From Acidobacteriota bacterium (lineage in GTDB: Bacteria; Acidobacteriota; Blastocatellia; Pyrinomonadales; Pyrinomonadaceae), in the NCBI GenBank assembly GCA_029777145.1, contig JAKOSS010000559.1:1-5191 (forward strand): a stretch of 5,191 nucleotides of DNA. Direction: 5' to 3'. The notes under the pieces are model-generated. The model was not told the DNA's origin, made no database searches, and saw nothing but the letters and a program-made list of their open reading frames with translations. The number at the start of each line of letters is the position of its first letter. The first letter of the stretch is position 1. This document shows positions 1 to 5,191 of the stretch, piece after piece. Both the position numbers and the translations under genes were made by a program.

Positions 1-354
1 AAGACGACCCGTTCGCCCGCGGATCTCGCCGACCGTCTGCGGGCCGCGGAGCATAAGCACGCACAAGGCCGCCGTCTCGGACGGTTCGAGCTCGAGCACG
101 TCGGGAAGAATGTGTTTGTATTTCGGCACCCGCGAGGTGCTGCCGTAAAAGACGTAAACGATGTTCTTGTCGCGCAGTGAGTCCAACGCCTTTTGAACCG
201 TCGATTCGTCGTAGCTGACGACCGGTTCGCGGTTCGTCTTTTGATTGCACGCGGCGACCAACGCGTTAAGGGTCATCGGATAGTACTCGGGCGTCGTCAG
301 TTGTTTCTCGATCAAGGATCCGACGACGCGTGCTTCGGTTTCGGTCAAGATCAT
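1..354 (-). CDS. yceH: YceH/DUF480 (UPF0502) family protein, N-terminal part, truncated by window edge
   Basis: The reverse strand from ATG at 354 gives 118 codons that stay open to base 1; the C-terminal part lies outside the window. The family signatures are clear: [20 protein letters not shown] at residues 7-26, [10 protein letters not shown] at 36-45, and [16 protein letters not shown] at 103-118. These line up without gaps with what I remember of E. coli YceH ([46 protein letters not shown]). Family members are about 200-220 residues, so roughly half is present. The family is thought to fold as two winged-helix domains; its cellular role is not established, and DNA binding is only a structural suggestion. 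The start matches the family's N-terminus. No clear Shine-Dalgarno sequence lies upstream: the bases before ATG read AATAAGCCCGCC. It is divergent from the exonuclease gene, with 102 bp between starts. Family assignment is firm; function is not. Confidence 0.9.
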   Translation of the reverse strand, partial: [118 protein letters not shown]

Positions 355-370
355 GGCGGGCTTATTGTTA

Positions 371-405
371 CATTTGCGATTTGCGATTTGCAATTTGCGA
401 TTGGT
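371..405. repeat. Imperfect 7-bp tandem array (ATTTGC core) in a divergent spacer
   Basis: The heptamers read catttgc (371-377), gatttgc (378-384), gatttgc (385-391), aatttgc (392-398) and a degenerate gattggt (399-405). Four of the five share ATTTGC. The array starts 17 bp upstream of the yceH-like ATG and is AT-rich compared with the surrounding genes. It would lie in the promoter or 5' leader region of that gene. Whether it is a regulatory site, a slippage tract or a dispersed intergenic repeat cannot be told from this window. Confidence 0.7.
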
Positions 406-414
406 CCGCCGTGA

Positions 415-443
415 CACGAATCGCGCGAGTCACGCGATTCGTG
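415..443. promoter_or_regulatory. Perfect 11-bp inverted repeat upstream of the exonuclease gene; possible operator or leader hairpin
   Basis: CACGAATCGCG (415-425) is followed by a 7-base spacer and its exact reverse complement CGCGATTCGTG (433-443). The dyad lies between two divergent genes and ends 13 bases before the GTG start at 457. It could be an operator for a dimeric regulator, or an RNA hairpin just upstream of the exonuclease start. The right arm can alternatively pair with 447-452 (CGATTC at 435-440 with GAATCG), giving a weaker competing hairpin closer to the start codon. The symmetry is directly visible; any function is inferred. No convincing -35/-10 pair was recognised around it. 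Confidence 0.55.
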
Positions 444-456
444 GCAGAATCGTTTC

Positions 457-1023
457 GTGATTGTCCGTACGGAAAATGAGATCCAGCTTGCGTATGACCG
501 GCTTTCCGGATCGGCGGTGATCGGCTGCGACACCGAAACGTCGGGTCTGTCGCCGCGGACGGGGCGATTGTTCAGCGTGCAGTTTTCGAACGGTGAGTTC
601 TCGTGCCTCGTGCCGCTCAGTGAAGGCGTTCCGCTCGGACAACTTGAAGAGATCCTCACGGACGCGAAGTTCGTCAAGGTCTTTCACAACGCGCGGTTCG
701 ATGTCGCGTTCCTGCGCGAATCGGGGATCGAGACGATCAATGTCTTTTGCACGATGATCGCCGAGAAGGTTTTGACGAAAGGCGCGAACCAGTCGGTGAG
801 CCTCGCGGAGACGCTTTATCGCTACTTTGCGATCGATCTCGACAAGGCGCCGCGATCGAAGTTCACCCGAAAATGGAACGGCATCTGGACCGACGATCTC
901 GTCGATTACGCCCTCAGCGACGTCGTCCATTTGCCGCGATTGATGTCGATGCAAACTGAGTGGCTTGGAAAGCTCGGACTGACGGACGATTACGGTCGTC
1001 GGATCTCGGATTTCGGGCTCTAG
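457..1023 (+). CDS. Stand-alone DEDDy 3'-5' exonuclease (RNase D / DNA polymerase A exonuclease-domain family)
   Basis: This complete 188-residue protein should be cytoplasmic and remove nucleotides from 3' ends by two-metal-ion catalysis. All expected acidic residues are visible. Motif I is GCDTETSGL with D25 and E27. Motif II is HNARFDVAFL with N78 and D82. Motif III is YALSDVVHL with Y151 and D155, which makes it DEDDy rather than DEDDh. The segment SLAETLYRYFAIDLDK (115-130) matches the helix RNase D proteins carry before motif III. E. coli RNase D is about 375 residues and adds HRDC domains; here the protein ends soon after motif III, so it is the nuclease domain alone. Substrate, RNA or DNA, cannot be settled from sequence, so no symbol is given. 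GTG at 457 is the only start-type codon in frame after the stop at 412-414; no strong Shine-Dalgarno precedes it. It converges with the next gene. Confidence 0.9.
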   Translation: MIVRTENEIQLAYDRLSGSAVIGCDTETSGLSPRTGRLFSVQFSNGEFSCLVPLSEGVPLGQLEEILTDAKFVKVFHNARFDVAFLRESGIETINVFCTMIAEKVLTKGANQSVSLAETLYRYFAIDLDKAPRSKFTRKWNGIWTDDLVDYALSDVVHLPRLMSMQTEWLGKLGLTDDYGRRISDFGL

Positions 1024-1028
1024 AGGTG

Positions 1029-1045
1029 TGTCGGTGATGCCGACA
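1029..1045 (+). terminator. Small hairpin just after the exonuclease stop; weak terminator candidate
   Basis: TGTCGG (1029-1034) and CCGACA (1040-1045) form a 6-bp perfect stem with loop TGATG, starting 6 bases after the TAG stop. The following bases, TTCAAAATTC, are AT-rich but not a U-run, so intrinsic termination is uncertain. It may act together with the larger stem-loop downstream. Confidence 0.35.
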
Positions 1046-1079
1046 TTCAAAATTCAAAATTCAGGATTCAAAATTCAAG
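1045..1079. repeat. 7-bp tandem array (ATTCAAA unit, five copies) in a convergent spacer
   Basis: Five consecutive heptamers are present: attcaaa (1045-1051), attcaaa (1052-1058), attcagg (1059-1065), attcaaa (1066-1072) and attcaag (1073-1079). All begin ATTCA, and three are identical. The period is the same as in the array at 371-405 but the unit differs. Related heptamers occur in reverse orientation at 1103-1123 (cttgaac, tttggat, cttgaat). The array is AT-rich and wholly intergenic, so slipped-strand mispairing or a dispersed intergenic element are both possible. Confidence 0.8.
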
Positions 1080-1123
1080 GCATTCGAGTATCCAAGTTGC
1101 GTCTTGAACTTTGGATCTTGAAT
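1059..1123. terminator. Long imperfect stem-loop between convergent genes; possible bidirectional terminator
   Basis: The left arm 1059-1081 and right arm 1101-1123 can form a 23-position stem around a 19-base loop. Nineteen positions are Watson-Crick pairs. Of the four others, three become G-U pairs in plus-strand RNA and one is an A-C mismatch. The arms are made of the direct heptamers on the left and inverted heptamers on the right. The position between the exonuclease stop (1023) and the stop of the minus-strand gene (1130) suits a shared terminator. There is no U-run after the plus-strand stem; in minus-strand RNA the stem is followed by U-rich sequence. The structure is visible; termination is inferred. 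Confidence 0.5.
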
Positions 1124-1129
1124 TCCGAA

Positions 1130-3559
1130 CTATTTCGACACCGAGCGCTTGATCAATAGGACGTCGCTGGTTTCGACGCCGCGGATCACGGCGAGTTTGC
1201 TGCCATCGTTCGTCCAGTTAAAGGAAATGATGCTATCGGACGGGAAGTCCGTCAGCGGTCTCGGGGCCCCGCCATCGAGCGGTTGTATCCAGATGTTCGG
1301 AACTCCTCCGGGACTGTTGAGGAACGCGATCGATTTTCCGTCCCGCGACCATTTTACGATCCGCTCCACGACCGTCGGCGGAAAGTCGAATCGCTTCACC
1401 CGCTTGCCGTCTTCGAGGCTGCTGATGCCGATTCCCCAGCGAGATCGTTCAAGGCTCGAATCGAGATAATGATACGCGACGAACTTCCCGTCGGGCGATA
1501 GCGAGGGACGCGAAGCGGCTGTCTTCGTCAGCTGAATCGGATCACCGCCATCGATCGGTATTTTCCAAAGCGTCGGATAATTTCCACCCGATTGATAAAC
1601 GATCCAGCGTCCGTCCGGGGTGCATTGCGGATAATACTCGCCGTCGCCGTCTGTTATTCGCGTCAGATTCGACCCTTCGAGGTCAATTCGCCAAAGGTTG
1701 TACTTTCCGTCCCGTTCGGCGGCGAAAACAAGCTGTTTTTCATCTGCAGTGACGGCGATCCCCAACCTTGCATTCGCGCCGACCGTCAGCTGCCGGGCGT
1801 TTGAACCGTCAGCGTTTATTGTCCAGATATCAGAGCTGCCGCCGGCGTTTGAGGTGTACGCGAGCCGTCCGTCCGGCAACCAGATTATTTCATTGAACCT
1901 TCCCGACTCGGACATTATCTGTTTTGCCGGTTCCGGCTCATTACCAACCGTCCATATCTTTGAAACGATTTGATCTTGAATGACGGCGAGCGTGTTTGTG
2001 TCCAAAGTCAGACTAAGATTCTCGTAATTGTTCAGGTCACGCGAAATACGCCAGACCGCGCCCTCGGGCAGCGAAATATGCCACAGTTGCCCGGGACCGG
2101 TCGATGTATCCGAAGCCGTGACGACCAAACCGTCAGCGAGCCATCGCGGCTGTCCGACCTGTTGCCAACGCGCGCTCGTGAGCTTTCGTTCGATCCGCGT
2201 CGCGACATCGACCGCCATCACGGTCTCATAACGTCCGTTTTCATCGCCCTGGTTTACCGGAAAGGCGATGCTTTTTCCATCGAGCGACCACGCCGGGGCA
2301 TACCAGAACATATTCAGGTAATCGGGTTCGCGGCGTGAAACAAGCACAGTCTCGTTGGCTTTCAGATAATCGGGCGCGGCGCGCGGCATCAGGGCGATCT
2401 CGTTCGCGCCGTCGGCATCCGCGACGATCAGCCTGCTCTCCTGCTTGTTCATCGTCATGTAGGCGAGTTTTGTTCCATCGGGCGAAATTGACGGTGCGCC
2501 GACGTCGTGCGCGACCTTGACGATCGGGCCGCCCAGAACCGGTACGCGAAACAGTTCCGTGTCACCCTTGTCCTTTTCAAGCGCGAGGTAATATACAAAG
2601 TTTCCGTCGGGCGTGAATGTGACCCAAACAAATTCGCTTTGCGACGGACCTGCAATTCGTGTGTCGTTTGCAACGGCGACCTGCCGGACCCATAGACTGT
2701 CGCCGGTTGCATCAACGGTGACATGCGCGACATAACGTCCGTCGGGCGAGATCGCGGCTTGTTTTGATTTGCCGGAAGTGGTCAAACGCGTGATGTCAGA
2801 TTCGCGGAATGGGACACCCGGCACCGCGGCATTCTGGCCCGCAAACGCATACTTGTAAATACCGAACGCTATTCCCGCGAGTCCCGCCGTAACAGCTACG
2901 ACGGCCAGAACCGAAATCCACCTCACGCGAGTGGCGCTGCCGGCAGCCGAAGGCGCATTGGCTTGCGGCGAGCCGCGCCATTCGGAAACCGAGTAGATAT
3001 TGTCGTGCCGCTGGACATTTACGACTAGTTCGGGTTCGCTCTTGGCAGCCAAATGGCCAAACGCCCGAACATTGACCTGCCCGGATGATTGCGGGATCAC
3101 GTTCGTGACTTTCCGTTGTGCGCTCGACGCCCGGTCCGGGCCTTCGGCGGTTCCGAGGGTTTCAGAACGGCCATTGCCACCCTCCATGACGCGAACTTCG
3201 CAGTTGAATCGGTAACCGCGCCGCTTCAGCGTTTCGATGAAAGAATTGCCGTCCCTTGTCTTCCCGAGAGCTTTTCGCAGTATGTGCAGGTATTGCGATA
3301 GATTTGATTCTTCGACGATGGCGTCCGTCCAGATCGCCTCCATCAACTCCTGGGTTCCGACCACTTCGCCCCGGCGTTTAACCAGCGCGATCAATGTCTC
3401 GACTGCTTTTGGGGTGAGAGGTAGCTGAACATCATTCCGGAACAGCAGCTTCTGGGCCGCATCAAGCCGGAAATTCTCGAACTCAAAAACTCTGTTCTCC
3501 CATCTCTCAGTCACTTTAAACTTAATTTCAAGATTTTTTGATGTTAAATCCAAAGACAT
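1130..3559 (-). CDS. Membrane-bound CadC-like winged-helix protein with a C-terminal TolB/WD40-like beta-propeller
   Basis: This 809-residue protein has three parts. Residues about 24-119 form an OmpR/PhoB-type winged helix (Trans_reg_C): FEFENFRLD start, LTPKAVETLIALV helix, a recognition-helix region around SNLSQYLHILRKALG (85-99), and the wing IETLKRRGYRF (108-118). A polar linker follows, then one membrane helix at about 214-235 (WISVLAVVAVTAGLAGIAFGIY). The rest is a TolB-like propeller with repeated xPDG/xxDG blades, for example ISPDGRYVAH near 270, FTPDGNFVYY, ISPDGTKLAY, CTPDGRWIVY, LSPDGKFVAY and WTNDGSKLAV near 782. The expected topology is DNA-binding domain in the cytoplasm and propeller outside, as in CadC/ToxR-type one-component regulators. 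There is no phospho-receiver domain. ATG at 3559 is chosen because AGAGGG lies 8 bases upstream and the winged helix begins about 20 residues later. The frame stays open to an ATG at 3766, but that 69-residue extension has no recognisable domain. The propeller's ligand and the target genes are unknown; the divergent Asp-box gene is a candidate target. Confidence 0.92.
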   Translation of the reverse strand: MSLDLTSKNLEIKFKVTERWENRVFEFENFRLDAAQKLLFRNDVQLPLTPKAVETLIALVKRRGEVVGTQELMEAIWTDAIVEESNLSQYLHILRKALGKTRDGNSFIETLKRRGYRFNCEVRVMEGGNGRSETLGTAEGPDRASSAQRKVTNVIPQSSGQVNVRAFGHLAAKSEPELVVNVQRHDNIYSVSEWRGSPQANAPSAAGSATRVRWISVLAVVAVTAGLAGIAFGIYKYAFAGQNAAVPGVPFRESDITRLTTSGKSKQAAISPDGRYVAHVTVDATGDSLWVRQVAVANDTRIAGPSQSEFVWVTFTPDGNFVYYLALEKDKGDTELFRVPVLGGPIVKVAHDVGAPSISPDGTKLAYMTMNKQESRLIVADADGANEIALMPRAAPDYLKANETVLVSRREPDYLNMFWYAPAWSLDGKSIAFPVNQGDENGRYETVMAVDVATRIERKLTSARWQQVGQPRWLADGLVVTASDTSTGPGQLWHISLPEGAVWRISRDLNNYENLSLTLDTNTLAVIQDQIVSKIWTVGNEPEPAKQIMSESGRFNEIIWLPDGRLAYTSNAGGSSDIWTINADGSNARQLTVGANARLGIAVTADEKQLVFAAERDGKYNLWRIDLEGSNLTRITDGDGEYYPQCTPDGRWIVYQSGGNYPTLWKIPIDGGDPIQLTKTAASRPSLSPDGKFVAYHYLDSSLERSRWGIGISSLEDGKRVKRFDFPPTVVERIVKWSRDGKSIAFLNSPGGVPNIWIQPLDGGAPRPLTDFPSDSIISFNWTNDGSKLAVIRGVETSDVLLIKRSVSK

Positions 3560-3567
3560 CCCGACCG

Positions 3568-3573
3568 CCCTCT
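3568..3573 (-). promoter_or_regulatory. Ribosome binding site for the winged-helix/TolB gene
   Basis: AGAGGG on the minus strand lies 8 bases before the ATG at 3559. It decides the start: it supports the 809-residue protein over the extension to 3766. Confidence 0.6.
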
Positions 3574-3748
3574 CTATAAGTTGATATCGAGCGGACAAAC
3601 AAACAATAAAAAGCCTTACGCGGCCGGTCAGTGCTAAGACTTGGTCAGCATAACGCAAGGTGGAGCGAAAAACTAGAAAAAGATCTTTCGTTCGGCCAGT
3701 TTGCCCGCTCAGATCCAAACTCCGTTGACTGTTGCGCCGATACATATC

Positions 3749-3754
3749 GAGAGG
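3749..3754 (+). promoter_or_regulatory. Ribosome binding site for the Asp-box protein gene
   Basis: GAGAGG lies 10 bases before the ATG at 3765, a slightly long but workable spacing. It supports this start, which is also followed by a sensible membrane-anchor N-terminus. Confidence 0.5.
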
Positions 3755-3764
3755 CAGATCCACC

Positions 3765-5191
3765 ATGACAACTGATAATGAAACCTATTCGAGCAAGCCA
3801 GCCGTGAAACGAATGCTTTTCGTTGCGATTTTTGGCTCAATGATTTTGGGAGCTCTCGTCCTGGCCTTCCTCGAACGACAGGAAGAAAAACTCTCAGTTT
3901 CAGTCGGGTCGCAGCCGCAACCCGATACGATTCTCTTGGTCGATCCGGAGATTCCTCAGACCGAATCGTCAGAATTATCAGTGAATGCGATGGGCAGCCG
4001 CAGGATCGGCCCACCGAGGCCAAACGAGCGCATCTTGTTGGCAGATGATTTTCTGGATCGACAGCAAGCGAAAAGGGCATCAACGCCGGTCCTTAAACGC
4101 TGGTTTGAGAAAGAAGAAGACAAGGATGAAAGCGAAGAGGCCGAAGAGGAACGCGAAAAGGCACGGGCTGAATTTGCACACGACGCCGCTGCTTTCCGAA
4201 ATCTAACTTTGAGTGACGAGAAAGGTGAGATTCCGCTCGATGGATTCGAAAAAGCGCGTGACCACGTCAGGGCGATGCTGGCCGAACAAAAGCGTCTCGC
4301 AGCGAAGGCCGGAAAGCCCGACGGACTCCCGGTCGCCGGATTGGCGCCGGGCGATTGGTCATGGCAAGGCCCCGGGAACATCGGCGGACGCATACGGTCG
4401 TTCGTCATCCATCCGACCGATCCAAACAAGATGTGGATCGGCAGCGTCAGCGGCGGGATCTGGCGGACGGCAAACGCCGGGACTACATGGTTTCCCGTCG
4501 ACGATTTCATGGCGAATCTGGCGATATCGACGATCGCGATCGATCCGGTGAATCCGAATAACATGTATGCCGGGACCGGAGAAGGGTTCGATAACGCAGA
4601 CGCTCTCCGCGGCGACGGGATCTGGAAGTCCACGAACGGTGGGACGACATGGAATCAGCTCGCCACGACGAAGGTTTCGGATCCGATCGTTTGTCCGGTC
4701 GGAACGATCTGTGCCTGGACCTATGTCAACCGGATCGCCATTTCACCTGACGGCAGCACTCTCCTGGCAGCAACACTCGACGGGATTCAAAGGTCAACCG
4801 ATGGCGGAGCGACATGGAGTCCAGGCGCCACTTCCGGGAGCTTCCTCGATGTTGACTTCAACCCGACAAATCTACAATTTGCAATCGCCGGCGGCAGAGG
4901 AAATGCGGGCTATACGACGGATGGCGGAGTTAACTGGGCGGCAGCCGTATTCGCTCCGGGAATTTCCGCGGACTCACGTGTCGAGTTGGCGTATGCTCCG
5001 AGCAACCCGAATATCGTCTACGCTTCAGTCGATCAAAACAACGGTGTTGTTTACGTGAGCAATGATGGCGGACAGACATTCAACATCGTCAACTCCAGCC
5101 AGATGCTCCTCGGTGAACAGGGATCATACGCAAATATCATTTGGGTAAATCCTCAGGATCCGAACTTCGTTCTCGTCGGCGGGCTTGATAT
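3765..5191 (+). CDS. Membrane-anchored Asp-box (BNR / VPS10-sortilin-like) beta-propeller protein, C-terminus beyond window
   Basis: From ATG at 3765 the frame is open to the end of the window: 475 codons plus 2 bases, no stop. A short basic N-terminus (VKR at 14-16) precedes a membrane helix at about 17-36 (MLFVAIFGSMILGALVLAFL). No signal-peptidase site is obvious, so it is probably an uncleaved anchor with the bulk outside the cytoplasm. A highly charged, probably helical stretch follows at about 111-136 (many E and K), then a propeller starting near 197 with DWSWQGPGNIGGRIRSFVIHP. Five Asp-box-like motifs are seen: TANAGTTW (235-242), STNGGTTW (289-296), STDGGATW (344-351), TTDGGVNW (384-391) and SNDGGQTF (432-439). 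Each follows the SxDGGxTW pattern of sialidase/sortilin-type blades. C310 and C316 could form a disulfide, which fits export. Such proteins are often labelled glycosyl hydrolase BNR repeat or exo-alpha-sialidase, but Asp-boxes are structural and no catalytic residues can be identified here. Role and ligand are unknown. It is divergent from the winged-helix/TolB gene. Confidence 0.88.
   Translation, partial: MTTDNETYSSKPAVKRMLFVAIFGSMILGALVLAFLERQEEKLSVSVGSQPQPDTILLVDPEIPQTESSELSVNAMGSRRIGPPRPNERILLADDFLDRQQAKRASTPVLKRWFEKEEDKDESEEAEEEREKARAEFAHDAAAFRNLTLSDEKGEIPLDGFEKARDHVRAMLAEQKRLAAKAGKPDGLPVAGLAPGDWSWQGPGNIGGRIRSFVIHPTDPNKMWIGSVSGGIWRTANAGTTWFPVDDFMANLAISTIAIDPVNPNNMYAGTGEGFDNADALRGDGIWKSTNGGTTWNQLATTKVSDPIVCPVGTICAWTYVNRIAISPDGSTLLAATLDGIQRSTDGGATWSPGATSGSFLDVDFNPTNLQFAIAGGRGNAGYTTDGGVNWAAAVFAPGISADSRVELAYAPSNPNIVYASVDQNNGVVYVSNDGGQTFNIVNSSQMLLGEQGSYANIIWVNPQDPNFVLVGGLD

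Larger units (their letters stand above)
3560..3764. promoter_or_regulatory. Divergent intergenic region between the winged-helix gene and the Asp-box protein gene
   Basis: This 205-bp spacer must hold the start signals for both flanking genes. A TTGACT at 3725-3730 resembles a -35 box for the plus-strand gene, but no good -10 stands at the usual distance. AT-rich patches lie around 3597-3612 and 3667-3687. An 8-bp direct repeat, CAGATCCA, occurs at 3710-3717 and 3755-3762, 45 bp apart. No promoter is called with confidence and no strong dyad was found. Confidence 0.5.

Noticed and set aside
193..414. Plus-strand open frame of 73 codons overlapping the yceH-like gene
   Set aside because: It is antisense to a clearly recognised protein, and its C-terminus merely translates the heptamer array.
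430..1050. Minus-strand open frame of 206 codons antisense to the exonuclease gene
   Set aside because: It is fully antisense to a protein with all DEDDy motifs, has no recognisable domain, and its frame runs through the intergenic dyad and hairpin. It is a shadow frame.
3574..3607. Possible sigma-70 promoter on the minus strand (TTGTTT, 18 bp, TATAGA)
   Set aside because: The -10 would adjoin AGAGGG directly, so transcription would start at or after the ribosome binding site. The match to -35 is also poor.
3560..3766. 69-codon N-terminal extension of the winged-helix gene, starting at ATG 3766
   Set aside because: It has no domain similarity and would overlap the start of the divergent gene. 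The ATG at 3559 has a good ribosome binding site and suits the winged-helix boundary.
3956..4633. Minus-strand open frame of 225 codons inside the Asp-box gene
   Set aside because: The composition is rich in Ser, Arg and Pro, typical of antisense frames, and the plus strand encodes a clear anchor and repeated Asp-boxes over the same bases.
4462..5079. Sialidase enzyme call for the Asp-box protein
   Set aside because: Asp-boxes are structural and shared by many non-enzymatic propellers. No sialidase catalytic set (arginine triad, Tyr/Glu pair) could be identified in the visible part.

Overview
The window looks like chromosomal DNA of a moderately GC-rich, free-living bacterium. The best lineage guess is Acidobacteriota, perhaps Blastocatellia/Pyrinomonadales. 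The guess rests on two gene types common there: a CadC-like winged helix joined through one membrane helix to a TolB-type beta-propeller, and a large membrane-anchored Asp-box (BNR/VPS10-like) propeller protein. This is inference from gene style; no marker gene is present.

Layout: (1) 1-354, minus strand: N-terminal 118 residues of a YceH/DUF480 protein, cut by the window edge. (2) 355-456: a divergent spacer of about 100 bp with an imperfect 7-bp tandem array and a perfect 11-bp inverted repeat. (3) 457-1023, plus strand: a complete single-domain DEDDy 3'-5' exonuclease of the RNase D/DNA polymerase A exonuclease family. (4) 1024-1129: a convergent spacer with a small hairpin, a second 7-bp array of different sequence, and a long imperfect stem-loop that could terminate transcription. 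(5) 1130-3559, minus strand: an 809-residue membrane-bound winged-helix/TolB-propeller protein. (6) 3560-3764: a 205-bp divergent spacer. (7) 3765-5191, plus strand: 475 codons of an open frame for a membrane-anchored Asp-box protein that runs off the window.

Genes 1 and 2 are divergent, genes 2 and 3 convergent, and genes 3 and 4 divergent, so there is no operon inside the window. The most suggestive relationship is the last pair. A membrane-spanning DNA-binding protein with an extracytoplasmic propeller sits head to head with a gene for a membrane-anchored propeller protein, an arrangement often seen for a regulator and its target. That link is inferred from position only.

No clearly new biological system is visible. 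The items most worth a second look are the two intergenic heptamer arrays, the stem-loop made from one of them, the inverted repeat before the exonuclease gene, and the divergent propeller pair. No rRNA, tRNA, CRISPR, transposase or attachment site was seen.
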